DNA from: Neoceratodus forsteri
Lineage: Eukaryota; Chordata; Ceratodontiformes; Ceratodontidae
Length of the DNA: 64,000 nt
Direction: 5' to 3'
NCBI GenBank assembly: GCA_016271365.2
Contig: CM057453.1
Location: 1,093,888,501 to 1,093,952,500, forward strand
A program made the translations under genes and the position numbers. The notes beneath the pieces are model-generated. The model made no database searches. It was not told the DNA's origin and was given only the letters and a program-made list of their open reading frames with translations. Each line of letters starts with the position of its first letter. Position 1 is the stretch's first letter. Positions 34,105-45,395 of this stretch are shown one piece after another.

Positions 34105-34669
34105 CCGAGCTAGCGGGCAGCATGCGCCATTTGTCAACCTTGAAAGGTTAAACAAGAACCTGTTCGGGGAGGAGCTCACTAAACCTCTGTGTTCAAATAT
34201 TCACTTCCTGGACATCTGACTCCTAGCTAGCCCATCCGGGCAAGAGACACAGGAGGCAGTTGCCACAGCTTCTCAGTTGTTCTCTTCAGGGGGTTTTCCG
34301 ATTCGGGGAAGGTGCAAGTTTCATCTTCCCAGCAGCTCCTCTTTTTAGGAGCCCTCCTGGATACCTTCAGGGCATTGTTTTTCGTTCCAGAGGATGGGAG
34401 AAGTGACATCTTCAGATGGCTCGTTACATCATGGAAAACTACTCTTTCGGGCCCCTTTTAGTTGAGCAGATGCTGGGACTTGGGGCATCCACCGCAGCAT
34501 GCATCCGCAATACTCCATTCAAAATGACGGCGTCTCTGACAAAATCTCTTGTGGGGAGCTCACTGTTAAGACCTCCACACTCTGGTGTAGAGCCAAGAGG
34601 AACCTCATCTTTTCATAAATTTCTTAAGAGATGAGAGCTATCTTATAAACAAAGTCCTGAAGGATGCCT

Positions 34670-35917
34670 TCTGCCACGAAGTGATCCTGCTTCGGGCGGA
34701 CGACAAAGTTGTGATGGATTACATCAGCAAGCAGGTTGGGGCGCCCTCCCACCCTCTCTGCAGGAATGCCGTGAGGTTGTTACAGTGGTACCTTGAGCAG
34801 GATGCGTATGCAGTTGCTTTCGGCGAGTGGGACAGTTCGGATCTGCTCCTTTTTGCGTCCCATTTCAACGCAAAACTGCCTCTATCCTGCTTCAGAAATC
34901 CAGACCCTGGTGTTTCCTGTCAGGATGTATTCACTGCAGTAGACAAGACGCTCCCTGTAAGTTTTCCTCCTCTTCCGTTCATTCAGAATCTGCTGCACAA
35001 GTTGTAGGTACAGGGGGGCAGGATGATTCTTATCGTCCTAGACTGGCCTTGGCAGATATGATTGCATTGATCAGCAGTCTGTCAGAAGTTGCCCCCAAGG
35101 CAACTCCCTCTATGAGAGGACCTCTGACATGGGGCTTTAATACATCCTAACCTGCATTCCCTTAATCTCCATGCCGCGCTCCTCAGGAAATGGAAGTGGG
35201 CAAGTTTTAGGTTTCCCAAACCATCACATACATCTTCTAAGCCATGCATAGGCCTTCTACCAGGAGGGCTTGCGCGGCTAAGTGGAAACCCTTCTCTTTC
35301 TGGGGTGCAAGTCCCGTCTGGACCTTTGGTTGCCCACCAAGTAAGGTGTTAGGCTGCCGCTTGAACCTGTCGAACGTAAGTCTGCATTACTCAGCAGTGA
35401 AGGTACTCCTCTGCATGTTTTTGATCTATCTTGAGCCAGTAGACAGCATGTCACTGGCTCAATTACCGTTAGTCAAGTTTTTCACTTTTCCCTACTTAGT
35501 TTGTTAGCTCCAGAATGAAGGAGAGCGCTCCCTTCATTTCTCTGAATGTTGAGGGTTCTGCGATTCTACATCGACAGAACGAAGAGATACGCATCTGAGC
35601 AACTATTGTATCTTTCAGCATGCCTTATCTGGATCAGCCTGTTGCCACGAGATGTATGTCAGCTTGGTTAGTTGCATGTCTTCGACACTACTAATCCATG
35701 GCACAGGCCAAGTTGGAAGGCCGGGTTCACACCACACCACTGTACTGGCGCGGTTGCAGCTTTCCTAGTGGGGATTTGTAATGTACCAGTCGCAGACTTC
35801 TGCAAGGTGGCGAGTTGGAGCTTAGTACATACCCTTGAAAAAGCACTATGTTCTGGATGTCCATGCCAGACAGATCACTTTCTTAGGCAGGACAGTCCTT
35901 ATGGACTTCTGTCCTGA
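34670..35917 (+). pseudogene. DIRS H RNase H / methyltransferase-like / recombinase remnants
   Basis: RNase H tail: LLRADDKVVMDYISKQVGAP (34685-34745) and a compressed methyltransferase-like start LLLFASHFNAKLPLSCFRNP (34845). VSFPPLPFIQNLLHKL (34955-35007) is the FPPF block. Recombinase: MHRPSTRRACAAKWKPFSFW (35244-35303), LHYSAVKVLL, then 35672-35917 with HHCTGAVAAFLVGICNVPVA and FCKVASWSLVHTLEKA. The catalytic HxxR reads HxxG and the Tyr block KHYVLDVHA is in another frame. The central catalytic Arg region is missing. Clearly inactive. Confidence 0.75.
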
Positions 35918-36013
35918 GTGAACTCTGTCTCCTACCGCCCTACTTGGGGGTTTGATTTTTAGCTCAATACTCCCCCATTAGTGTGAGTGGTGGAGACTTT
36001 TAGTCCAAGAAGA

Positions 36014-36484
36014 CATGGAAATTACGTACTCACCGTAATTCTTGATGATCTTGGATGAAGTCTCCAACACTCATTCACACGCCCACCCACCATCCCCCTG
36101 AGCTCACTCATTCTGTTTTGGTCTTCACTTCCTTGTTCAGGCTGTGAAGACATTGTTGAATTGACCATTCTTACATGGGTCATCCGGGCTTTCATATGCC
36201 CAGGAGTTAGGGTTAGGTTTTCTTTCATTAGTTTACGCTGCACCCCCTCGGTCGAAAAGGTACTGCGGTGGTTGGAGGGTTGACACCGAGATAGCCTATA
36301 TGGCGTGAGTTAGCCTCGTGGCGCTGCACATGCACGGTCCTATCCCGGCGCAAGCCATCCTGAAGATTTTCGGCTCCTGCGGGGTTCCCAACGTCTCCGG
36401 CGTAGTCCCATTATTGTGAAAGAGTGGTGGAGACTTCGTCCAAGAAGATGAAGAATTACGGTAAGTATGTAATTCCCATTTCTT
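36014..36484 (+). repeat. DIRS H terminal inverted repeat pair
   Basis: 36014-36080 (GGAAATTACGTACTCACCGT, TTGGATGAAGTCTCCAACAC) is inverted relative to 36421-36484 (GGTGGAGACTTCGTCCAAG, AATTACGGTAAGTATGTAAT). The intervening part matches the reverse complement of 14790-14935. Confidence 0.8.
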
Positions 36485-36553
36485 GAGCCCACAGACCATA
36501 CAGTATAAAATAAAAATGGGGTTTCGTTAATGGACAAGCTAGGTTAAAGCCGA

Positions 36554-36809
36554 TGTAGGGGGAATGGCATTAGGGTTTCCAACTTCAACACCCCACCCCA
36601 CCCTGCACAGACGAAGAGGGATTGGGGTGGCATTGAGGTCATCAGCCCTAATGCTCACCAAATTCCATTAGAAAGTAAACTGGGTGGGCACAGCATAGGA
36701 GAATGGGGTCAGTGTTGGGGCTGATGAGCCCAGTGCCACCCCCAATCCCTCTTCGTCTGTGCAGGGTGGGGTGTTACGGTTGGAAACCCTAACGCCACAT
36801 TTCCCTACT
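36554..36809. mobile_element. Fold-back (long inverted repeat) element 1
   Basis: Arms 36554-36664 and 36701-36809 pair over about 105 bp, for example CCCTGCACAGACGAAGAGGG at 36601 against its reverse complement near 36765. Loop about 36 bp. No coding potential. Related to the interrupted fold-back element at 39170-44126 by the flanking GTTAGGGTT / AACCCTAAC and TAATGCAT motifs. Confidence 0.75.
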
Positions 36810-37289
36810 TTTGTCACGTTAACCATAAATGATGCATTAATGAAGTGTCTTGCTATTTATTTCCTTACTTTTTGAGATATTCTAATCATATCGTAATTTA
36901 CTTGGTGGAACGCAGGGCCCTCTGGGCGCTACGGTTTCATTCTTCCATAGATGCATATATGTACATAATTATGGGAATGTGCTCCCATTTCTCCATAGAT
37001 GAATAATATGTACATTGCATGGGAAGCACAGGGCAGCGTAGCCATGTCATTATCCCACCTAATGTACGCACTACACAAAATATTCAAATCCCTGTTGAAA
37101 TATAATTCTTCGCAACTGCAATGCCATTTCCACGCCGCAGCTGTGAAAACGCATTTTGGCAGAGATTTGAAAATGGACAGTTGTGACATACATTTGGTTG
37201 GGTAATAAGTGCATGTACAAGATTTGGTGTCAAAATATTTTTAACTGATAAAATTACGAGTGGGCATAGCACAATTTCATTGAGGCATC
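36810..37289. other. AT-rich spacer
   Basis: No gene recognised. Contains two short near-repeats (CCATAGATGCATATATGTAC, CCATAGATGAATAATATGTA) around 36945-37015. Confidence 0.5.
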
Positions 37290-37540
37290 ATAACTTAGCC
37301 ATTTTTTTGACATGTTGACCCCAAATATTTAACATGTCCTTTTGGGGAACCCCACCTCATGAACAATATGACTGTTACGCAAGTCCCACTGGAAAGGTGA
37401 TTTCGCCAACTGACTGCAAAATCACCTTTCCGGCAAGAGTTGCCCAACGACAGTCATATTGTTCATGAGATGGGGTCCCCAAGAGGCCATGTTGAAAATT
37501 TGGGGCCAAAATCTCAACAAATGGCAAAGTTATGGTCGAA
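37290..37540. repeat. Fold-back element 2 (about 250-bp hairpin)
   Basis: CATGAACAATATGACTGT (37358-37375) pairs with ACAGTCATATTGTTCATG (about 37450-37467), extending outward through CCCCA-ATTT-AACATG and TAACTTAGCCATTT / AAATGGCAAAGTTA. It extends inward to GGAAAGGTGATTT / AAATCACCTTTCC, so almost the whole unit folds on itself. Confidence 0.75.
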
Positions 37541-38113
37541 AGTTGAAACTCTCCCTTTGAAATATATAGAACTGCATTTACCTTCATTCATATTACAGTC
37601 GCCAGTTTTCAGTAGCAAGACATGTCTTCCATCGGCGGAGTGGGTCTTGAACTTTGGACCTGTGGAGGTAAGTGAGGATCGGTGGTGATTTCGAGGGAGA
37701 GGTCCGTGATGGGAAGTTGGGTGGGGGTATGCGTGGTGGTTGATGGACTTTTTTTTTTTGACAAGTTTAAAAAAAAAAAAAAAGAGCAAAGGATGGTTTC
37801 GCTTTCAAGGTAACAAGACACTGCGGGGGAATGTCACTACACCACCATTGTAAAATACACGGAGGGTGGGGCAGGTACTGCTACCTACCAGGGTATAAAA
37901 GACTGTGGCAGAAAACCACAGGGGGGGATCCATTAACCACCACCAGTGTGCAAAAAATAATTGGAGGGTGGGTGGGGGTACAATTAGTCACCACGGCAAA
38001 ACAGGGAGGGAAAAAAAAAAATGTGGGGATTGAGGCTGGGGATTGCTATTAGACCCTAGGGATAAATGGGAAAGCGACAGAATGCCACAATGGGGGTTAT
38101 TGCCTTGTATACC
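37541..38113. other. Spacer with homopolymer runs
   Basis: No gene recognised. Contains a T run and an A run about 37749-37783 and a G/A-rich stretch at 37990-38040. Confidence 0.5.
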
Positions 38114-38731
38114 GTTCTTTTTTCGTGACCAGTCCTAATTTTTTATCGTGACCCGATTCCTTTGTCGTGAGGTGACAAAATCCTTTTTTCTGACACGAAA
38201 AAGGTTTAGGACCTGTCCGACCTGATGGCCCTGCCAACCATTTTTTTTCGTGATGTATCATAATCCTTTTTCGTTATGCGAAAAGGGATTGACATCTCAC
38301 AAAAAAGGAATTTTTGACAAAGGAATACCGGCAGGGAAATCTGGTCGGATAAATCCTTAATCCTTTTTCGCATCATGAAAAAGGATCAACACCTCACGAA
38401 AAATGAATCCACTAACTAAAAAGGATTGACATCTCAAGAAAAAGGAATGGGAATGAGTCACGAAAAAGGATTTTTAAAATTAAAAATAAGCATTTCTAGG
38501 TCACAGGAAATTCAGGTAAAGACACAGCACAGTAAAGGACGTACAGATGAACAAGATACATACTTTTATGTCTCCAGAAGACATCCCTGGGCAGAGTCAG
38601 TACAGTTTGGGCAAAAAAAAAGAGTGGCGGCTGATGAAAAAGGAATTTTTCTCACGAAAAGGTATTCTAAGCATCCCTTTTCGCTGGGTGTCAAAATCCC
38701 TTATCGTCGGACCAGAATCCTTTTTCATACC
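38114..38731. repeat. Dense cluster of CCTTTTTCG / CGAAAAAGG motifs
   Basis: About sixteen variants of CCTTTTTCG(TGA) or its reverse complement (TCA)CGAAAAAGG occur within about 620 bp, on both strands and at irregular spacing. Pairs such as AATCCTTTTTCG with GCGAAAAGGGATT (38262-38290) and AATCCTTTTTCGCATCATG with AAAAAGGAT (38361-38388) form short hairpins. Not a simple tandem repeat. Confidence 0.7.
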
Positions 38732-38759
38732 ATTCAACCATCCAAAAGACTGAACTGAG

Positions 38760-39150
38760 CATGCTCAGAACCCATTTCAAAATTTAACAACTTTGGAATG
38801 GATTAATAGTTTTTCACCAAACCCACACTGGCTTGTTCTTTGGGGCAAGCTTTCTACCCTGAACATTTCGGACCAAAATTCCAAATGGTTTGGTCGCAGT
38901 GCAATGAAGGAAAAATGGCCAAAAAAGGCGACTTTTTTTTTTTTTTAACTATGCACAACATGAAATCCGTCAATCCGATCAAAACGAACTTGGTATGTCA
39001 GATCTACCCCACGGAACAGCGTATACCAAATAAATTTCATGCAAATCGTTGAATGGTTGCAAAGATATTAAAGTGCCTACTCAACCCTAACTATAGGGAC
39101 GTGACCACACCCCCGTGTGTGTGTGTAAAAAAAAAAAAAAAAAAAAAAGT
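38760..39150. repeat. Interspersed repeat copy 1, ending in microsatellite
   Basis: Contains ATTTCATGCAAATCGTTGAA, GGTTGCAAAGATATTAAAGT, GCCTACTCAACCCTAACTAT and a terminal GTGTGTGTGTAAAA run. The same order appears at 45640-45838. Non-coding; family not identified. Confidence 0.55.
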
Positions 39151-40142
39151 GTATGTAATATATATATGTGCAAAAAACTCTGTTTAATGCATTAGGGTTG
39201 TTCCACAGCGAGGAAATTCGGTGTTAGGGTTGAAAGCCCCCCTTGGACCCCCCTGCCCACACCCCCAACTGGCATTGGGATGCTAGTTGTCCGGCCCTAA
39301 CTCTCACCCCATCAGATGTGTGAAGAAGCAGAGGTATAGAAGAATGGGATGAGAGTTAGGACCGACAACCAGGGATCGACAAATTTCAAAATGGCATGCT
39401 AGTCCCGGGCAACTGGTCAAAAATGGTAGTCCCAGAGTTCCGAGTGGTAGTCCAATACGTTTATATGAAAATTTTAACCAAACATCTGTAGAAATAAATT
39501 ACATGGTGTGTCTGGGGTTGTACTATTGTATTAGGGATGATGTAGATGTAGAAGAACTGTAAATCGGGAAAACAATACTGAGTGACTGACTCTCCATCCA
39601 ATTCCTTTCCTTTCTAATCACGGCAGGTCCAGGGTGGAACGTGTGTACAGTGTGTAGGGGTACGCACTTCTACCAGATTTTGGGCAAAAAGAGGACACCT
39701 AGTTCCCCGATGAGCCCTGGTGCCACTGCCAGACCCTAGTAAACAGGTTTAAAATTCCACTCTTCCTTCACAGCTCATATACAAGGGAGGTCCGTACGGT
39801 AGGAGAAGAGACTGAGAGTAAAAAATTATAAAAATAATAATACAACAGAATATTGAATTGAAGGTACACGAAGAATATTTGCAGCTGGGAAAGAGGACAT
39901 GTGCTCGTAAAAGAGGACATCTGGTGGTGACCCTAACTAACCATGTGTGCATGCAGCAGGGCAGGCTGAAGTCTGTTTCAGAAGAGATTGATAATTGTAG
40001 TGAAATGAAACCAAGGCCATCAATCAATAAGCCATTCTGTGAATATAGCATGACTGTCACATCAAGGGGTGGACTGACTAGAGATTGGAAGACAGGAAGA
40101 TGATGATGGAGCACTACTAGGAGTACTTGCATCGGATCATCA

Positions 40143-42633
40143 TCACTCATCAGGAGAAGAAACGGAAGCAGCAGCGACACCACCAGCAGTAGATGTAGCA
40201 GCAGTAGTGGCAGCAGCATGCCCATGAACATGTCTAGTTCCTGGACCACAGAGCAGCCAGTGGTTAATTGCAGGATCAGGATTAAATTCATGCAGTTCAG
40301 GACCTTCTACCGCTATCTGCAGGAGAGACTGTAGTGTGTCATCAGAAAGCCGTGTCCGATTTTTGTTTTGATAAGGTTCTGAATAGAAAACTCTTTCACA
40401 CTTAGCATTTGAGACACTCATAGTTATTAGTATTTCGATAAGTCAAGAATAATGTGCCCAATCTGTGGTGGTTTTTCTTTAGTAATTTTGTGTAGACCTG
40501 CAAATACGGCTTGTCAGTTGAAGATTTAAGCAGCATTTTAAATGCAGCATACTCAGACTTTATATGTTCTTGCTGCTCTTCTGTGAAAAAATCAAAGTAT
40601 AACCAGGTTTGCCAGTTCACAGGTCCCAAACACCGCTAGTTGGTCTCTTGGCAGATCAAACTGCTTGAAATCTAAACAGCTGAACCATTTGAGAGGCACC
40701 TCTGAGAAATTTTTAAACCTCTCATCTATGTACTTTATCGCTGCATCTATTAAATTCTGCAATTGTGCATCTCTTACAAAACTGACTTCTGGGCAGTTGC
40801 CTCTGAATGGGAAAGGAACAGTCCTGTCCTCCTCCTCCTCCTCCTCCCCCCCTCCCTCTTTGACACAACATACTCCATCCATTTCTGTTCAGGTTTGTAA
40901 TGGCTAGGAAAGTTGCCATGTATTTCACTGGTGATGTTTTCAGCTCTGTAAGCTGGAGTAGGCAGGTCTCAACAAGTTGTGGAACTTCCAGTATTACTAT
41001 GTCATCTCTTTGAAACTGGAGTGACAGGTTTTTAGTATTGGCAGGAAGTCTTGTAGTATATATAGGATTTTACAAACTGTACACTCTGTACTTCCTTTAA
41101 GAGGGCCTTTGTTCTAGAACCTTCATCACCAGCAGCAGAGGATGCATGTTCTAGGTGTTGAGCGACACTGGGTAGATTAACCTGAACTGCATGAACTGAC
41201 CGTGACCTACTGGCAAGCCATCTCACTTGTTTTATAGCACTAAAGTGAGCAAGATCAGTATCCATGACGTTAGCAGTTTCTTTTAGTTCTCTCATTTTTT
41301 TGGGACTGTAATGATAAAACTTAAATACTCCCTTGAGAGTACTTTCAAGCTTTGAGACAAATGTATTTTTTTTTTACCACATCAAGAACTGCCAGCTCTA
41401 ACTTATGGGCAACACAGTGCATTGCAATTATTTGAGGACAGTGTTCCCGCAACTTTGCTATGGTTCCTCCTCTTTCGCCCATCATGACACTGGCCCCATC
41501 AAAATTTGCTGAAACAAGGAATGGCCCTGGATTGTGAACATTTTGTAGGTTACTTAGGGGAAGATTTACTGACTCAAGTGCAGTCGTTATTGCGTGAAAT
41601 ACACCTTCTGCATGTGCATGTTCCAGTGGCACAGCTGGATAAGCACTGTACGCACTCTGTTTTGAGTTTGGGTCAACAAACCGTCTGAAAACATTTTCCC
41701 ACTCAGTTATACTAGAATCTGTACTACCGCCAGCAAGAACTGTCACATATTTAACATCAGTAAGAGTCTGCATCTGGGTTTGGGATATAACTGCTGATAT
41801 AGCACCACAGAAGTCCCTGGCTCGTTATCATTGGTATAATTAGAACCAAGTGTTATCCCATTTCTTTCTTGCAGTTCACAGAGCCACTCCATGTCCGAGA
41901 AAGGGCGCAGATTTTTGGCAATGGAATATGCTGTGTTGAACAGGCGTTGCATCTTGACCTTAGTGCCCTGATCCAACTGCGTAAATGCTTGATACAGTGG
42001 GGACTCGGTGATATCAAAATGTACCACACGCTGACCACTGTCCGCAATATGTTGATTCATGCACAGCAAATGTGGATTGGACTTATGAGCACGAACTGAC
42101 TCAATTGAAAAGTATTTGAGCCAGTGGCAAAAACATTAGGTTTCTTTGAAAGGCTGGTACTGCAATGGTTGGATATTTTTGCACACAGTGCAATACATCA
42201 GTTCTTTTTTTTCATCATATCTCAGCCAGTTATAAATGGTTAACCAATGCCTCTGAAACAATCGGCCCTTTTCTCCTGATCATATTTCTTATCTTTATTT
42301 GGCCTCTCTGGCTCTCATCCTGCTCATGGAGCACTAAAGTACGTTTTTAGGGAGTGGATGTAAACTTTCAGTTAAGCCGTCACTGCTTAGTTCATGACAC
42401 TGATGATCAGCAGTTATATCTCCTGACACAGATATAGGCTCATTGTCATTGTTATTACTCTTATCTGCACTAGACACACTGACAGAGGTGGATTGTGTTT
42501 CTGTTTCAGGTGGTGGTGTATTGCTGCTGATGGAGTCTGTATACTGTGAGGCTACTGACCAGAGAGAAAAAAGAGTCTGCTGTTTACTACTCCTACTCCT
42601 GTTCTGCATATTGGGTGGGCCGGTGGGTGGCAC
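40143..42633 (-). pseudogene. hAT transposase, frameshifted
   Basis: N-terminus (42334-42633): SSKQQTLFSLWS, the start typical of the KIAA1586/ZNF862-like hAT group, followed by a Ser/Thr-rich linker. Then 41743-42069 (HIADSGQRVVHFDITES and SDMEWLCELQERNGI), 41345-41773 with GGSTDSSITEWENVFRRFV, ANFDGASVMMGERGGTIAKL and HCVAHKLELAVLDVVKK (catalytic-core region), 41032-41295 with AIKQVRWLASRSRSVHAV, 40402-40882, and finally SNAKCERVFYSEPYQNKNR (40360-40415), the hAT dimerisation motif. At least six frame changes and stops, so it cannot encode a full transposase. A His/Ala-rich extension after the dimerisation motif is probably read-through. Confidence 0.88.
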
Positions 42634-42887
42634 TTATTTTCTTCCCCCAATGATAATAAAGTATATTTTATTAATTAGGTGTGTCTGTGTGAGTTTCTTT
42701 TTTGGGTGGACTGGACTGGTGCTGGACGGCTGGCCTAGTGGCCTGGCAGACAGTGATGACACTTGGCGGGACCGGCGGGAGCCAGAAGGATGAGGTGCTT
42801 ATTTGCCTAGCCTATTCAATAAAGGCAATGGATCTTTATTTACAAATGACCCTTCAGTTAAGTTGTGTTAATACTGGAACAACATAT

Positions 42888-43347
42888 GCACATTTGCACA
42901 GCACAAGCAGTATAATGGCACACTTTTTTTTTTTGTGGCTTCTAAGTTGTGAACAAACTGAACACTCATCAACAGATTCAAGAGGCTACAGCTGAAACTA
43001 ATGGAGTGATTTGGTTTCCCACTTTCTAATCTACAGTGTTCTCCTTCTCAGGCTCTCGCTCGCTCTCCAGTCTCTATTTTTTGTTTCTGGCAATAGCATG
43101 GGCTAAGAAAAACAAACTGCAATGCACATTTGCACAGCACAAGCAGTAAATGGCACACTCTTTTTTTTTTTTTTTGTGTGGCTTCTAAGTTGTGAACAAA
43201 CTGAACACTCATCAACAGATTCAAGAGGCTACAGCTGAAACTAATGGAGTGGTTTGGTTTCCCACTTTCTACAGTGTTCTCCTTCTCAGGCTCTCGCTCT
43301 CCAGTCTCTATTTTTTGTTTATGGCAATAGCATGGGCTAAGAAAACA
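42888..43347. repeat. 236-bp tandem duplication inside the hAT element
   Basis: Units start at 42888 and 43124 with GCACATTTGCACAGCACAAG and end with GCATGGGCTAAGAAAA. They share AACACTCATCAACAGATTCA and GGCTACAGCTGAAACTAATG. Few differences, hence a recent duplication. Confidence 0.85.
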
Positions 43348-43532
43348 GTTTTTGCCAGCTGCTTCCCCAGTCACCAACCCTCCCCTGCCACAGCGCGTCC
43401 ACCGCCCCACCTGCAATCTCAGCAACCTCCACCAGTACCTCAGTCTCTCAAACTCTGACTTTTTTTTAAGAAAAAAAAAAAAATGCTGAGGCAAGAAAAG
43501 TACTGTAGTCTACAGTACTGCACACTGCACTT

Positions 43533-43583
43533 CAAGTCTCCTCTCTCTCTCTCTCTCTCTGAGAAAGAGAGTGTGTGTGTGTG
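43533..43583. repeat. (CT)n and (GT)n microsatellites
   Basis: A CT run (about 43540-43560) followed by a GT run (about 43571-43582) inside the hAT element. Confidence 0.9.
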
Positions 43584-44126
43584 TCCCCAGATCGCTCCCG
43601 CCAAGTCTGCACGGGAGCCAGCTCGTCCAATGCGCGTCTTACCCCTCCGTGAGCCTCCCTTCCATTTGCTGCCACATATGCCCATCTCTCTCGTCTCGGC
43701 TCCTCCTCTGTTGTCCTGCTGTCTTGGCACCCGCGCCGCGGCACTGTGACTATGCGTTCTGCACTGCACCCCCCCCCGCTCACGTGACTGCTGCTCCGAG
43801 GGTCAGATGACCCAGTACTCCCTCCAGTATCGCGCGTGACAGCACACCCAGTGGCAAAAGCCAGCAATGCAGGCAAATTGGGCATTACTTTTTTTTTTAA
43901 ATGCTTGTCCCTGGGCAACTGGCAATCTGAGGCAGCGCTTGTCCCTGGCTGGAAAGTTGTAGCCCGGGACGTCAGGCTATCCTATTTGTCGAACCCTGCC
44001 GACAACCCCAACGCGCACCCCGATGCCGGTTGTGTGTGGGGGGGGGGGAGCTTCAACCCAATACCAAATTTCTTGCTTTTGTCGCTGTGGAACAACCGTA
44101 ATTAATGCATTAAATGGAGTTTTTGC

Positions 44127-44680
44127 CTTTAATTTCCCTTCTTAATCAGAAATAGTGAATAATGTGGTGGCGGGAGTTCGCGTTTCGCCGACGTGATATC
44201 TCACACACAGTAACACGGTGCCCACAAACGAAATGGTAATGCGATGGTGACACAAAGTGAAATGCAAAGATAAACAGTACTATAGACAGTACTATAGACA
44301 CAAATGGATTAAAATAGCATAAGCGAAAGCATAGGTGCGCACTGGTACCGTGAAATAAGAACAGTAAGGTGAAACTGATACGGAACCGCAAGCAGAAGCG
44401 GTAATGGTAACAGTAATGTGTTACGACAGGCTGTTTTCCCCAAAAGCTGCATAGAGAAAGACAGTGAGTACAAAGAATGTATGCATAATAATGGGTCTCG
44501 GAGCAGAAAATGTGGAGTTGGAATACTAAATTGCTTATCTCAGGAACTGTACGTCGTGGAAAAAAAATGTAAAAGTTATATGATTTATGACTTTCCTGGC
44601 TAGTTTTGTGAAGCATTTTTCTGGCGAAAAGTCCGTATCTCGCATCGTTTCCGAGATACGGGCCCCGAAAGGTGCGGCAA
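44127..44680. other. Non-coding spacer
   Basis: No gene recognised. A short perfect hairpin CGTATCTC / GAGATACG lies at 44633-44660, and a 13-bp direct repeat (ACAGTACTATAGA) at about 44274-44298. Confidence 0.5.
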
Positions 44681-45066
44681 ACACTGTAATGTTATCCTAT
44701 GGGGAAAAAAAGAAGTTCGGAGTGGCATAACTTTGGCTCCCTGTAATATTTTTTTACCAAACAACTAAAATGCACATCTGTGAGATGTTGGCTTTCTTCT
44801 CTCCGAATTTCAGCCCAAAAGACCAAACCGTTATTTTGCAGCAGGGCGGCAAAGGATTCCTATAATGCAGCTGACGCCATAATGTTATCCTGTGGGGAAA
44901 AAGAGTCAACTTTGGAGTGCTGTAACTTTGCCGCCCTGTAATATTGTTTTCACTGAAACACTGAAAGGCACATCTGTGAGATGTTGGCTGTGTTCCTTCC
45001 AAATTTCATCCCAAAAGACCAAACTGTTCATTTGCAGCAGGGTGGCAAAGAATTGCTGTCATTTTC
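44681..45066. repeat. 193-bp tandem repeat, two copies
   Basis: Units start at 44691 and 44884 (GTTATCC, GGGGAAAAA). They share CCCTGTAATATT, CACATCTGTGAGATGTTGGC, CCCAAAAGACCAAAC and TTTGCAGCAGGG-GGCAAAG. CACATCTGTGAGATGTTGGC is identical in both copies. Confidence 0.85.
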
Positions 45067-45069
45067 CCC

Positions 45070-45395
45070 CAGCCTGGAAAAGTACTGTCGAACTTTGCGA
45101 AAGCTTTCGCAAATTCATGCAACAGTGTCGCAAATGCGAATGTACTTTGCGAAAGTACTTTTTCCAGAAATTTGAAAAACATATTTCTGGGGTGTTTTAC
45201 CCCAAAATAAAGACATGCCTAGCATCCTCAGGGTCCGACTAGGTGAATACAAAATAATTAGGTTGCTAGAGGGTCCCAAATTTAAATGCCAAGCATTTTT
45301 CTGATGACCAACTGAAAACAAAATGGCGGATTTGCGACAGTAAAAGGGCCATTTGCGAAAGTAAAAACTGCATTTGTGACACTGTCGAACTTTTT
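45070..45395. repeat. Cluster of GCGAAAG / CTTTCGC motifs
   Basis: TTTGCGAAAGCTTTCGCAAA forms a perfect 20-bp palindrome near 45095. Further copies of TTTGCGAAAGTA (about 45150 and 45352), TGTCGCAAATGCG and CTGTCGAACTTT follow. Related non-identical units, no coding. Confidence 0.6.

Larger units (their letters stand above)
34105..36484 (+). mobile_element. DIRS element H, 3' part
   Basis: Divergent DIRS copy with RNase H and recombinase remnants followed by a terminal inverted repeat of the same subfamily as the 5' end of element C. The 34105-34670 part has no recognisable RT, so the 5' portion is missing or too decayed. Confidence 0.75.
39370..43998 (-). mobile_element. hAT DNA transposon with 8-bp target duplication
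   Basis: Ends CAGGGATCGACAAAT (39370-39384) and ATTTGTCGAACCCTG (43984-43998) form the short terminal inverted repeats. They are flanked by the identical 8-bp duplication CCGACAAC (39362-39369 and 43999-44006). TIR length, CAGGG start and 8-bp duplication are diagnostic of the hAT superfamily, and the internal minus-strand gene is a hAT transposase. The right third (42640-43980) is non-coding with a tandem duplication and microsatellites. Confidence 0.92.
39170..44126. mobile_element. Fold-back element 3, interrupted by a hAT transposon
   Basis: Left arm 39170-39369 and right part 43999-44126 are inverted repeats: TTTAATGCATTA and GGTTGTTCCACAGCGA at 39183-39211 pair with TCGCTGTGGAACAACC and TAATGCATTAAA at 44080-44114. 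Without the 4.6-kb hAT insertion the unit is about 320 bp. Non-coding. Confidence 0.8.

Noticed and set aside
38114..38731. CRISPR-like array
   Set aside because: Repeats are only about 9-12 bp, on both strands, with irregular spacing, in a eukaryotic genome.
43048..43918. Overlapping open frames on both strands up to 148 residues
   Set aside because: They consist of translated microsatellite and a duplicated non-coding segment of the hAT element, with no family motif.
44146..44616. 156-residue minus-strand frame rich in Phe/Ser/Cys
   Set aside because: Composition reflects short AT-rich repeats; no signal peptide or membrane pattern convincing enough, and no homologous motif.
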